Source of the DNA: Symsagittifera roscoffensis
Taxonomy: Eukaryota > Xenacoelomorpha > Acoela > Convolutidae
Length of the DNA: 64,000 nucleotides
Assembly: GCF_963678635.1 (NCBI RefSeq)
Contig: NC_087063.1
Coordinates: 49,487,220-49,551,219 of the forward strand
Reading direction: 5' to 3'
In this document: piece by piece, positions 24,503 to 34,653 of the stretch
Layout: each line of letters begins with the position of its first letter
Position numbering within the stretch: the stretch's first letter is position 1
The notes under the pieces: generated by a model
Database searches by the model: none
What the model saw: only the letters and a program-made list of their open reading frames with translations
What the model was told of the DNA's origin: nothing
Translations under genes and position numbers: made by a program

Positions 24503-25044
24503 TTGTTCCGACATTCGATACGAAAGTAACGGAATATTTGTGCTGGGGGTGGGTTTTTTTTTCTTCAGACAAATTTCGACCTTTTAACTAGCTATTTTTG
24601 ACGGAGTTTTTTTATATCATTCGAAAGCTTTTGTTGTCTTGAGCTTGAATTTGAAAAGATATTTCACCTGTGATTATTTTTCGTAAAGTTATGTGGGTCT
24701 AAAGTTTGCCATTTTGGCCATTTTAACCAATTTGGGACAATTAACGTGCGATATAGTTCGCGCTTTTAACGCGTAGGCGGAGATTTAATCCGTCTTAGAA
24801 AATTGGTTGAACGAAGCTTATTTGCCATAATTGAATTGTTACTGGGAGCAAAATCTATTGTTTTGTACTTTATATGGTGTGTGGGGGGATGATTTTCATA
24901 GAAACATTTTCAAATTTTAGAAAAAAATAGTTTCATTTTGTTTTATTTTTGTTTGTTTTTTATGTTGCTTATGTAGTTACTGCTCCATAAACGTTAAAAG
25001 GCAGTCGGAATTTTCAGGACTTCGCCCTGATACAAGCAGTCTTG
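24503..25044 (+). repeat. 0.5-kb dispersed repeat, copy c
   Basis: First of three head-to-tail copies. It starts TTGTTCCGACATTCG and ends with CGCCCTGATACAAGCAGTC. Confidence 0.85.
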
Positions 25045-25538
25045 TTGTTTCGACTTTCGATACGAAAGTAACGGAATATTTGTGCTCGGGGTGGGTTTTT
25101 TTTTCTTCAGAATTTTTTTATATCATTCGAAAACTATTGTTTTCCTGAGCTTGAATTTGAAAAGTTATTCTACCTGTGATCATTTTTCGTAAAGTTATGG
25201 GGATTTAAAGATTGCCATTTTGGCCAATTTGGGACAATTAACGCGCGATAAATTTCGCGCTATAAACGCGTAAGCGATATTTAATCCGTCTTAGAAATTG
25301 TTCCAAATTGGTTCAAGGAAGCTTATATGCCATAATTGATTTGTTAATAGGCGCAAAATTTATCACTTTGTACTTAATATGACGTGTGGGGGGATGTTTT
25401 ATTATAAAAACTCAAATTTTTTCAAAAAATTGTTTTTATTTTTTTTATTACATTGAAATTTTCTATCTAATTAATGCTCCATAGACCTTAAAAGGTAGTC
25501 GGAACTTTCAGGGCTTCGCCCTGATACGAGCAGTCTTG
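25045..25538 (+). repeat. 0.5-kb dispersed repeat, copy d
   Basis: Second head-to-tail copy, with an internal deletion soon after the hairpin. It ends AGGGCTTCGCCCTGATACGA, where AGGGC/GCCCT form a short hairpin. Confidence 0.85.
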
Positions 25539-26049
25539 TTGTTCCGACTTTCGATACGAAAGTAACGGAATATTTGTGCTCGGGGTGGGTTTTTTTTTCT
25601 TCAGACAAATTTCGACTTTTAAACTAGCCATTTTGACGGGATTCTTTTATATCATTCAGAAGGTATTGTTGTCCTGAGCTTAAATTTGAAAAGATATTTC
25701 ACCTGTGATCATTTTTCGTAAAGTTATGAGGGTTTAAAGGTTGCCATTTTGACCAATTTGGGACAATTAACGCGCGATATAATTCACGCTAATAACGAGT
25801 AAGCGGAGATAAGTGAACGAAGCTTATTTGCCATAATTGATTTGTTACAAGGAACGAAATTTATCCCTTTGTACTTCACATGGCGTGTGGGGGGATGATT
25901 TCACAAAAAAATTTCAAATTTTAGAAAAAAAAAATTTTTCTTTTTATTTTATTTCATTTAATTTTTTTAATGTTATTACTGCTTCTCCATAAACCTTAAA
26001 AGGCAGTCGGAACATTCAGGGCTTCGCCCTGATACGAGCATTCTTGTTG
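25539..26049 (+). repeat. 0.5-kb dispersed repeat, copy e
   Basis: Third head-to-tail copy; the joint with copy d is precise. It ends in the same AGGGCTTCGCCCT hairpin and GAGCATTCTTGTTGG. Confidence 0.85.
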
Positions 26050-26315
26050 GTTTTGTTTCCGGTCAGATGTATATCGATAAATATTTTCACGTGAACTTGC
26101 CAAAATACTCACGTTTGTCTGGCTTCACTCATCGGATATGATTAGAACAAAAAATTGATTGAAATATTAGATTATTAATGAATGAACTATCAAGTTAGCT
26201 ACCACCAAAGAAATAGTAACAGCAGTTGGCTGACATCATCAAAAGCATATTTTAACCTGATCTGAATATAATTTGGGTCGCTTTCTGTATCTACAGACAC
26301 TTGCATATGTTTTAT

Positions 26316-26699
26316 CGGGGGCGTTCAACAGTGCCGAAGTACAACAGTGCCGAAAAAGGCGGGAAAATTTCAGAATAACTTCAACGCATTTTCTAAAGAG
26401 CGAGAAATTACTGACGCTAATTATCAAAGAAAATCACTCCAATTTCGGCGCCAAAAATGTCTGCAACTGCAAATTAAACAATTATTTTGGCGCCAAAACG
26501 GCTAAATTGCAAATTTTTTCTCCCAAAATCGCCACTTAAGATTGTAAACGTTCGCCGTTTAATTTTTGATTACCGCACTTAATATGTGGAAATTTGTTCA
26601 TATTTTCGGCACCGTTGAACAAAGTTTTCATTTTCGGCACTGTTGAACAAAGTTTTCATTTTCGGCACTGTTGTACTTCGGCACTGTTGTACTGCCCCG
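26316..26699. mobile_element. 384-bp MITE with terminal inverted repeats and TTTTAT target duplication
   Basis: The left end CGGGGGCGTTCAACAGTGCC and the right end (reverse complement CGGGGCAGTACAACAGTGCC) are inverted repeats of about 40 bp, each built of two GTnCAACAGTGCCGAA words. TTTTAT at 26310-26315 and at 26700-26705 flanks the element as a 6-bp target duplication. Near the right end the 26-bp word GAACAAAGTTTTCATTTTCGGCAC is repeated in part. The interior has two TTGGCGCC sites, one inside the palindrome TTTTGGCGCCAAAA (about 26484-26497). No transposase is encoded; superfamily unknown. Confidence 0.85.
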
Positions 26700-26705
26700 T
26701 TTTAT

Positions 26706-26964
26706 CACCCTACTGATGCTTTGAATTTTATTGTGATAATTTTATGGCGTTGAACTTGTTTTAAAAGGTGTCAAAGGAAGTTTAGATCGGTCTAGTGAGT
26801 TATCAATGAAAATACAATTAATTGGAATAAAATGGCACTTAACTGGCCCAATCGCATTTGAGTATCTGTTTTCAAGCGTATAGGTTATAAATACAATGAT
26901 TTTGATATGATAACAAAATCCATTGATAGGCAAACATTTGAAGCTTTTCTAAGAGAGGACTTTT
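26706..26964. other. Short gene-free spacer
   Basis: Unique AT-rich DNA between two elements; nothing supported. Confidence 0.4.
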
Positions 26965-26968
26965 TTAA

Positions 26969-27936
26969 GCGCCCGCATTCAGTTTCAAGCGCTAATAATC
27001 GATTATATTACCATTTTAGTACCAGTCTCACTAAAATTGAAAAACAATCGATTTTATTCAATTAATAATCGATTATAATCACTCTTTTTAAAATCAAATT
27101 ATAATCAATTATAATCAATTATAATCGATTATAATCGATTTTTTATTCGTCTATTTTTCGATAAAATTATAATCGATAATAATTGATTATCATCCATTAT
27201 TTTTATTCAAGTTTCTATTTCATTAGTTTTGCACAAAAATCCATTATAATCGATCATAATTGATTATAATCCCTTTTTTTGTCCATTTTTGTCTTCGAAG
27301 TTGCATCTAAATTGCTTATATTTTATGCTTTTTGTGGACATTGGTTTCTATAAAAAATGAGAAAAATATTTTCAAAGTTTTCCAATTGATTCAAAATTAT
27401 AAGTTTTTTTTTCATTTCTTCCCCATTAGGGTTGTTTTGTGATGCATATTTTAAGCTTTTTTAAACACCAAAACATCAGCAAATTGATTCAGTCTCATGA
27501 TTGACTCGGAAAATTTATTTTCCATATACCGCGAGAACCTTTCCCTTCATATGAAAGGATCTCTATGAAACTTTTGTTTCGTGGTAAAACTTTGTGTTCA
27601 GATGAACCAACGTGATCAAGAGATCTCTCTTCTAGAGATTTTCTTACTGACACAAAATTAATAACCCATAAAATATAATTCGAATATTGCAAAATTTCGG
27701 CAAAATGAGAGATTATAATCGATTATAATTGATTTTAAGGGTTTTTGGTAAGAACTGTAATCAATTATAATCGATTATAAGAGATTATAATCTCTTGGAA
27801 AATAGCACGATTATAATCAATTACAAATCCCTTAAGGACCTAATTTTAATGATTATAATCGATTATAATTGTCAAAAAATCATCATAATAATCCGTTATA
27901 ATCGATTATTTACGCCTAAACTTGGATGCGGGCGTG
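26969..27936. mobile_element. 968-bp TTAA-flanked element packed with ATAATCGATTAT palindromes
   Basis: TTAA occurs at 26965-26968 and 27937-27940. Inside these, the left end GCGCCCGCATTCAGTTTCA and the reverse complement of the right end, CACGCCCGCATCCAAGTTTA, form an imperfect terminal inverted repeat that runs on into GCG..AATAATCGATTATA on both sides. Both flanks of the interior (27000-27270 and 27700-27910) are dense arrays of AATCGATTATAAT variants, each self-complementary. The middle (27270-27700) is unique and encodes nothing recognised. The TTAA duplication is piggyBac-like, but the ends are not the usual CCC type. Confidence 0.7.
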
Positions 27937-28078
27937 TTAAGCTCTAAATTGTTGCTTTAATTGTTTAGTCCCACACATTAGCCTTCCAATACAGTTAGCA
28001 AGTCGAATGAAATATTTTATTTCCCAGAACTGCAATTGAAAAGTATAAACATCAAATTTTAAATACTAGCAGTTAAGT

Positions 28079-28406
28079 TGTTATCCGTACGGATATTATA
28101 GAAAAACATCCTTTACTAATGATCTAGATGTAGGTGCTAGAACTACCAGTTGGTAATGATTACATACTATAAACATAACTGATTAGTTAACACATATAGA
28201 AATCTGATGATTAAATAAGTACCTAGTATAAGTACTAGTTATTATGAAACACTGTCTCTCAATTGATTCGAGGACAGTGTCAGCCAGACTTAAACATTGT
28301 TAGATGAATTTAAGTTGTTCTCTTAACAGTTCAATTCTTAGTTAGCGTTCAGCATAGACTCAGACGAATATAGATTATATCTCACCTACCAGATGAGAGA
28401 ATAACA
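28079..28406 (+). repeat. 5' LTR
   Basis: 328 bp, TGTTATCC to GAATAACA. It is immediately followed by TGGCGCAGCAAGC, which has the TGG start of a tRNA primer-binding site. The last A of the LTR is also the A of the gag ATG. Confidence 0.95.
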
Positions 28407-29083
28407 TGGCGCAGCAAGCACTTACAAAAAAACCATTGGGGATCACACCGTTTTGGCAGAAAGCCTCAGCGGACCCACCGGTAGAGTGGGATAAAAGGAA
28501 CCAACAACTATTCCTCGGAATCATTGCAAAAGACGGTGTAAACTTGACGAAGCTATTACAAAACCCCCCAGCTATACAAAAACCTCAAGAACCAGGATAT
28601 GAACTCCCCATCGAGGGGGAAACCGACAAACAGGTACGAGATCGCAACCTACGCAACCAAGAAAAACGAGTAGCGTGGGAAAATCAGTGTCAACATTTAG
28701 ACAACCTCGGTCCAACAGTAGACGGAATTCCGTGGAAGAGCCGGAGCTATATTTACTTGTGTCTGGGGACTGAAGGCCAAAGAAGATTGACACAATTTTA
28801 TCCGAATCTCAAAATTCAGGAAATCTTAACAAAAGATTTCTGGGGAAGGTTAACACGACTCTTTGTAAAAGAACGAAATGTAACATTCGACCGATATGAA
28901 GCCTTCACGCGCAAGCAAGGAAAGACAGAAACCCTGGAAGAATTCCACTGTGGACTCACAGAACTCGTGGTCAAAGGCAATTTCAAGTGTACCGCATGCA
29001 ATGATGGTGGACTCGAATCAGAAATAATTCGAGATTTGTTTACAGCGAACATGACAAAGGACGAAGTTCAAAAAGATCTTTAG
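28406..29083 (+). CDS. gag (capsid part) of the gypsy element
   Basis: A 225-codon frame starting at an ATG that overlaps the LTR end and putative primer-binding site. It encodes a hydrophilic N terminus and a capsid-like helical region with the FxR..xTRxxGxTLEEF type of sequence (about 28855-28960) typical of gypsy Gag. A stop (TAG, 29081-29083) interrupts it; the coding signal continues in another frame at about 29075, so a single-base indel is likely. Gag forms the intracellular particle that packages the element's RNA. Confidence 0.85.
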   Translation: MAQQALTKKPLGITPFWQKASADPPVEWDKRNQQLFLGIIAKDGVNLTKLLQNPPAIQKPQEPGYELPIEGETDKQVRDRNLRNQEKRVAWENQCQHLDNLGPTVDGIPWKSRSYIYLCLGTEGQRRLTQFYPNLKIQEILTKDFWGRLTRLFVKERNVTFDRYEAFTRKQGKTETLEEFHCGLTELVVKGNFKCTACNDGGLESEIIRDLFTANMTKDEVQKDL

Positions 29084-29730
29084 CTGAAACAAAAACGCCC
29101 GACCAAGCGTTGGACTACGCAATACGACGGGAGAAAGGCCTCGAGAATCAAGTCCACATCAGAAAGCAGGGATCGTCCAATAGCCACACCGGATTTCCAA
29201 AAATAAAATCGGAACCGGTAAACTTCGTCCAAAGGAGGGGTCGTTATAAGTCACAACCTCGGGGTGGACGCAGTCGCGGAGGACTAACGTCGAGAAACAG
29301 TTCTGACAGACCCGCACAGAATAAAGATTGCTTCAAGAGTGGCAACACCTTCTCAACTAATCATTTGGAACAGTGTCCGGCGCGAGATAAAGTTTTTAAT
29401 AAATGCACAAAAAGGGGTCATTTTGCCAAATTATGCAAATCTAGTGGAGTAAATGTTATTCAGGAGAACATTCCTCAGCAACAGGATCTTCAGGAAACAG
29501 ACATGACCGCCTACGTCGATTATCTCCAAGCCGGTGATATAATCCCGGGATGGGAGTTAGTACATCCGGATGATACATCTACCAACTGGATAAAATTTGA
29601 ACCACGCCGAGCAGAAGTCATAACAAACAATGATCTACAAGGACATCTCATTCGGGTCCGTTCGGAGACGAATAATATCGTGTTTATCGCAGACACATGT
29701 TCTCCAACGTCTTTCGTCTTTCGTGAATGA
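29084..29730 (+). pseudogene. gag nucleocapsid and start of protease
   Basis: This continues gag in a shifted frame. A basic stretch is followed by a degenerate pair of zinc knuckles (about 29325-29450): CFKSG..HLEQC, where the second Cys of the first knuckle is missing, and NKCTKRGHFAKLC. Further on, FIADTCSPTSFV near 29690-29720 corresponds to the aspartic-protease DTGS/T motif, with the glycine changed to cysteine. The frame then breaks; the protease C-terminal half is in the frame of 29630-30052 (ImGRxLLPQIGI near 29930-29970). The missing Cys and Gly make this copy unlikely to be active. Confidence 0.85.
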
Positions 29731-31380
29731 AAAAACAGCCAACCTTCTAACATCTACTGTCAAATCGGCGGTGAAAACGACATTAGGAGAAGACGACGAG
29801 GTCAACAGAATGGTTTGTTACAATGGCTACAAGATCCGGTCACTTGGCAGGTTGATCGCTCCTATAGAATCTGGAGGATGGACGATTCAAACAGCTTCAT
29901 TCATAGTGGTGGACGACAGACGAGCGAAAATCATGGGACGCAATCTTCTCCCCCAGATCGGAATAAAACTGCACCAGGAGAGAAAACCAGTTGGTAAGTC
30001 TAATTTTCACGTCAACAACATTGACAGTTCAGACACACAAACAGCGGCGTGAGTCAAAACCACGTACCCTGGCCTCTGTACACGAATAGGGCGCTCCAAG
30101 ATTCACATGGTTCATACACAATTCTTAAAAGAATTCAAGGCATTGCAACAACGTGGGAGACGTATTCCCATCCATGTTCAAGAGAAAGTGGGAAATGAAA
30201 TTCGATCACTAATTCACCAAAGGCATATAATCCGCCTGGAGAAATGCAGCGACCACCAATTCATAAGCCCTATTGTAATAACGGTAAAGAAAGATCAATC
30301 AATAAAACTGGCAACGGATTCGAAACAAATCAACAAATCTATCCACAAAAAGAAATAACAAATGCCTAACATCGAGGTTTTATTAGATAATATAGCACAG
30401 TCGGCTCAGGAAGGAACAAACAAACCGGGGACCACGTATTTTTCAACACTAGATTTACGTTATGCGTATAGTCAACTGCCACTCGATGAAACAACACGAA
30501 TGCAGTGTAATTTCAGTATTATTGGGGTAAAGCTACCGGAACCTACCAGTTCCAAATAGGTTTTTACGGACTCACCGACGTGCCCGCGGAGTTTCAGAAG
30601 GCCATTGATCACCCTCAATAATGAAAAAGACACGTTTGCATTTTTAGATGATATCCTGATTATCTCACACGGTACCAAGAACAACACATAGATAAACTAA
30701 CGAAAATTCTCAACAAATTAGATGTCGAAAACATGGCCATTTCCATCGACAAATGTAAATTTGGGTGCAAAGAAGTAGAGTGGCTAGGCTTCGTAATTGA
30801 TTAATATGGAATAACGCCTATGCAAAAGAAAACCGATGCTATAGTAAACTTACACCACCCAAAAACTTTTAAACAACTCAAAAATTTTATGGGATCTGTT
30901 CATCATTTGAACAAGTTCATACCTAATCTGGCTCAATTATGCACTCCGCTACAACCTCTACTGTCCGCAACCAACAAATTTAATTTTGTATGGAAGGAGG
31001 AACATGAAAAAGCGTTCCGTAAGATACTAGTGTCGGTTCAAAATATTACGGAAAATAGACATTTCGTAAGCAACAGAGAAACACGAATTGGTTGTGACGC
31101 CAGCCGCGAGGGACTAGGCGCGGCACTCGAACAAGAAACACCAGATGGATGGGCAACCATTGCGTACGCATCGCGGTTTTTGAAGACGTGTGAACAAAAA
31201 TATTCAGTTAATGAGCTCGAGCTATTAGCCGCAGTATGGGCTATCGAACATTTTAAGTAGTACCTCTATGGTAGACGGTTCACTTTAATCACAGATCACC
31301 AAGCATTGGTAAGTGCCCTACAAAGTAATAGAGGTAATAAAACCTATCAAAACCGGTTAACTAGATAAATCGATAGGCTC
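29731..31380 (+). pseudogene. Protease end, reverse transcriptase and RNase H of the gypsy element
   Basis: The protease tail is followed by the RT fingers (30107-30358) with KLATDSKQINKSIHK, a stop in the ...K*QMPNIE block at about 30358, the LDLRYAYSQLPLD palm block (30445-30490), and the catalytic box as AFLDDILIIS (30638-30665), in which the first residue of the usual YxDD is altered to FLDD. The thumb and connection follow at 30820, then RNase H (IGCDASREGLGAALEQ, 31090-31140; NELELLAAVWAIEHF, 31205-31255; TDHQALVSAL, 31295-31322). Stops at about 31258 and 31367 and several frameshifts interrupt the chain. Confidence 0.9.
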
Positions 31381-32769
31381 ATTCAGTTTGATTTTGATAT
31401 ACGCCACCTTGCAGGCAGTAAAATGGGTCTCATTGATTACATTTCACGACATTTCACAACCCCCGGCATATTGGGACGAACAATTTGTCGTCGCGTTAAT
31501 CGACGATTTCGTCACATGCTTAGAATTTCAAGACAGCAGCAACCAAAACATCTCTTTGAACAAAAATCCAATTGGATATCTAGGCACCAGAAAGCTCAAC
31601 CGGAACAAGAACGGTAAAATTTCAAATTCTGTTCACACACAAACTGCATTCACTGTTAGTAGTCAATGGTTTCAAAACAGTCGCTCTAACAAACCGATTT
31701 CACATTCAAGTATAAACAATAGCAAAAAATCAGAAATGAGCCGGCATTTACAACAGGGCATGGCTTTGCCCCTTTCAAACGCCTCACAAGAAAATGCCAC
31801 AGCGGCTCTCAAACGCAACTTACGTTTGTTCCCATTAATTACGCCACGTTTAATGACTAACTACACAAACCGCCACCGCCAGAACTTACAATTAGTGACG
31901 TTACCCATCAAGTCGTCCCATCGGAGGAGAGCTATACTTTTTGGAGGATCGAGAACGAAAAAGTTAATGCCATCTGTCAAACAATTCCAGAAGAGACGAC
32001 CACATCAGAATGCCAGACAACCACGGTGGAGGAGGAAGACACGCCCTTGTTTCGTAAGAACCTTAGAAAAGTCATGGAAATTGAATTTTTGGCAGCGGCT
32101 TCGCGACGTGACCGGAATCTCTCACCATTGATCAACATGATCAAGCAACAAAAATGGGACAGTGTGAAACAGTGCTATGGCCCCTACTTCTACAACGTAC
32201 GTCACCGATTGTCAGTTAGGGACGGTATTTTGTTATATGACGATAGGGTCGTTATCCCAAAACAGTTACGACCAACGATGATGGACGCCTTACATCTAAC
32301 CCACCCAGGGCAAGGCGGCATGATCGAAGCGGCTAAACATTTGTGGTATCCCTACTTGCATCGGGATATTGTGGCCACCGCACAAAATTGTAAAAACTGC
32401 CGCAAAAAAGGTAAGAATCTTAAGGTCATATCAGGGAAAACGCATTATACGACATTTTACGCTGTCGTGGAGCCGAACGAAGAAATCAAGCTGGATTTTG
32501 CGGGCCTATTACCGGATGAAAATGATAAAGAAGTCTATATCTTAGTTGGCGTAGAACGTTTCTCCCGTTTCCCATACGCAAAATTGGTTTCAAATAACAG
32601 AGCTGATACAATCATCCGATTTATGCAAAACCATATCGTAAATCATGGGGTTCCCCGTAACATCAGATGTGACCAGGCACAAGGTTTTCGGGCCAAAAAT
32701 TTTTTAATAGATTGTAAAACTAATAATGTCAAGCTAATATTCGCACCAAAGCTAACCGGAGCCCCGTAA
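31381..32769 (+). pseudogene. RNase H-integrase linker and integrase, lacking the catalytic glutamate region
   Basis: The GSKMGLIDYISRHF block at about 31415-31455 closes the RNase H region. A long low-complexity linker follows (31450-32030), then integrase: an HHCC zinc module (LHLTHPG.., CKNCRKK, 32290-32410) and the catalytic core with KLDFAGLLPDE (first Asp, about 32490) and IRCDQAQGF (second Asp, about 32670). The frame ends at 32767, before the third catalytic residue (Glu); the following DNA does not show it, so a deletion has removed the end of the core. The integrase of this copy should be dead. Confidence 0.85.
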
Positions 32770-34251
32770 CCAACAAGACGCAATTACGCTGGAGAGCAGC
32801 GATGACGAGTATGATGAACAACTCCTCATAAAATTCCCGATAGGTGCTCATTTGCCTCTTTCAAACAAACCTTACGACGCATTAAAACTCAAACGATCAT
32901 TTCTAATGGACAAATCTAATAACCTTCAGTCTTTAAGAACGCGCAAACCGATAAGATCGCTCACCAATTAGGAAAAACAAAATCTACAAAGGGCACCCCT
33001 AGTCTTTTTAAAAGACCGATTTAAAGTTCCCGCGCACACAATTGACCCTAAAACGGGACGTCGATTAGAACAGGTAGCTCGAAAATCGATAACAATCGCA
33101 CGGAAAAATAAAAACCCGGGCAAGTTTGGGGCACAATTCAAAATTATTGAAAATGGTTATGTCCAAAATTACTCTCCACATACCGCGTGGATAAGAGAGG
33201 ATGGAAAACAACCACGGGTAGTTCGACACGACGGTTTAGCGTTTATTCCGGATCCAAGGGTCTACGGAAAGTGTACGCCGGCAGCTCTAAAGGGTTTTGT
33301 GGCATATAAGCATCTACCTCGAGCAAAACCACGTGTTTCAGGAGAGAATACCACGAAACCCTTTTCTGCCACTGAGGACACACAAGTTACATCAGTCCAA
33401 CGCGCTCACCTCCGAAAACGATCCAACACGTCCTTCAACAAACGCTAAATAGAAAAGCCGTGGGACCGCAAAAGCTGTTCAGTATTTTCAACAACAAATC
33501 GAAGTTCGCACAACGCGCAAAACAACAAAACAAAAACTCCAAACCACAACAACGCCCAAAACCATCAGGAAAATTGAGTCCTCAGAAAAAACCGAAAGTA
33601 GATCTATCAAAGGTCCAATTCGAGTGCGACACGTCCATTTCACTTTCGTCAGATACAGACGTGAACGAGAAAACACCATCACCTGATAAACCGGCCGCTA
33701 AACGGATTGGCATAAAGGCCACACCGGAGCAAAAGTCATCCGAAATGCGACGATCGTCCAGACAAAGGAAAAGTGCACTGGCCACCAAACTCGGAGACGC
33801 TATACCAATTGCGCAAATTGCAGAAACTCCTGTACGTTGCCTGGTAGCACACGTAGAGCTCACTACAGCCAACGTCAGCAGCCAAGATCAACCAATCGTA
33901 ACCTCGCAAAACAACCAGAATTCGGTTCCCGAAACGCTCCCGTCACTCTGTTATTCCGAGGAAATAATATGTACAGAAATACATATGGAGACAGAAACCC
34001 CAGAAAACACGAGAAACGATAAGTTGGACAACAATACAACGGCGATGAAAACAACAAGCTCCCGATACATCTTGGACAAACCCAGGACAACCGAAGAATC
34101 CTTCAGCAAGGATTTCGAGGAGGCAATGAACATACTCCATGCCATTTCACCAGTACGAGGAATCTCTATGACTTTTCAACGAGAAAGAGAGAACACAACA
34201 GAACAAACCGCCTCACACACCGCAATACAAATGGAAAGAAGATACCAGTAG
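32770..34251 (+). pseudogene. Basic C-terminal pol extension of the gypsy element
   Basis: 32770-33447 is broken sequence still readable as the integrase C-terminal domain, with a block similar to one in the second gypsy relic (GFVAYKHLPRAKP near 33293-33333; compare 45740-45785). 33460-34251 is a 263-codon open frame, Lys/Arg/Gln/Ser-rich at first and Thr/Glu-rich later. I see no chromodomain. It may be a nucleic-acid-binding or targeting tail of integrase, or a separate ORF; it opens 9 bp after a TAA. Confidence 0.5.
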
Positions 34252-34294
34252 CACTGAAAAGGAAAGAGGAAATAAGTGAAGTATTCACTTAATC

Positions 34295-34307
34295 AAAAAG
34301 AGGGAAA
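34295..34307 (+). other. Polypurine tract
   Basis: AAAAAGAGGGAAA directly before the 3' LTR: the plus-strand priming site of the gypsy element. Confidence 0.85.
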
Positions 34308-34648
34308 TGTTATCCGTACGGATATTATAGAAAAACATCCTTTACTAATGATCTAGATTTAGGTGCTAGAACTACCAGTTAGTAATGATTACATACTATA
34401 AGTATAACTGATTACTTAACACATATAGAAGTCTGATGTTTAAATATGTACCTATTTATACGTAATGACATATGTACTGGTTATTATGAAACACTGTCTC
34501 TCAATTGATTCGAGGTCAGTGTCAGCCAGACTTCAACATTGTTAGATGAATTTAAGTTGTTCTCTTAACAGTTCAATTCTCAGTTAGCGTTCAGCATAGA
34601 CTCAGACGAATATAGATCATACCTCACCTACCAGATGAGGGAATAACA
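34308..34648 (+). repeat. 3' LTR
   Basis: 341 bp, TGTTATCC to GAATAACA, followed by the TAAGT target duplication. It carries a short insertion near 34450-34475 relative to the 5' LTR. Confidence 0.95.
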
Positions 34649-34653
34649 TAAGT

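Larger units (their letters stand above)
28079..34648 (+). mobile_element. Ty3/gypsy LTR retrotransposon, complete length, frame-broken
   Basis: Two LTRs beginning TGTTATCCG and ending GAATAACA (28079-28406 and 34308-34648) bracket gag, protease, reverse transcriptase, RNase H and integrase in Ty3/gypsy order. TAAGT at 28074-28078 and 34649-34653 is a 5-bp target duplication, as expected for this group. By eye the LTRs differ at about 14 sites plus one indel of about 13 bp, so the insertion is not recent. Frameshifts and stops interrupt gag and pol. Confidence 0.95.
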
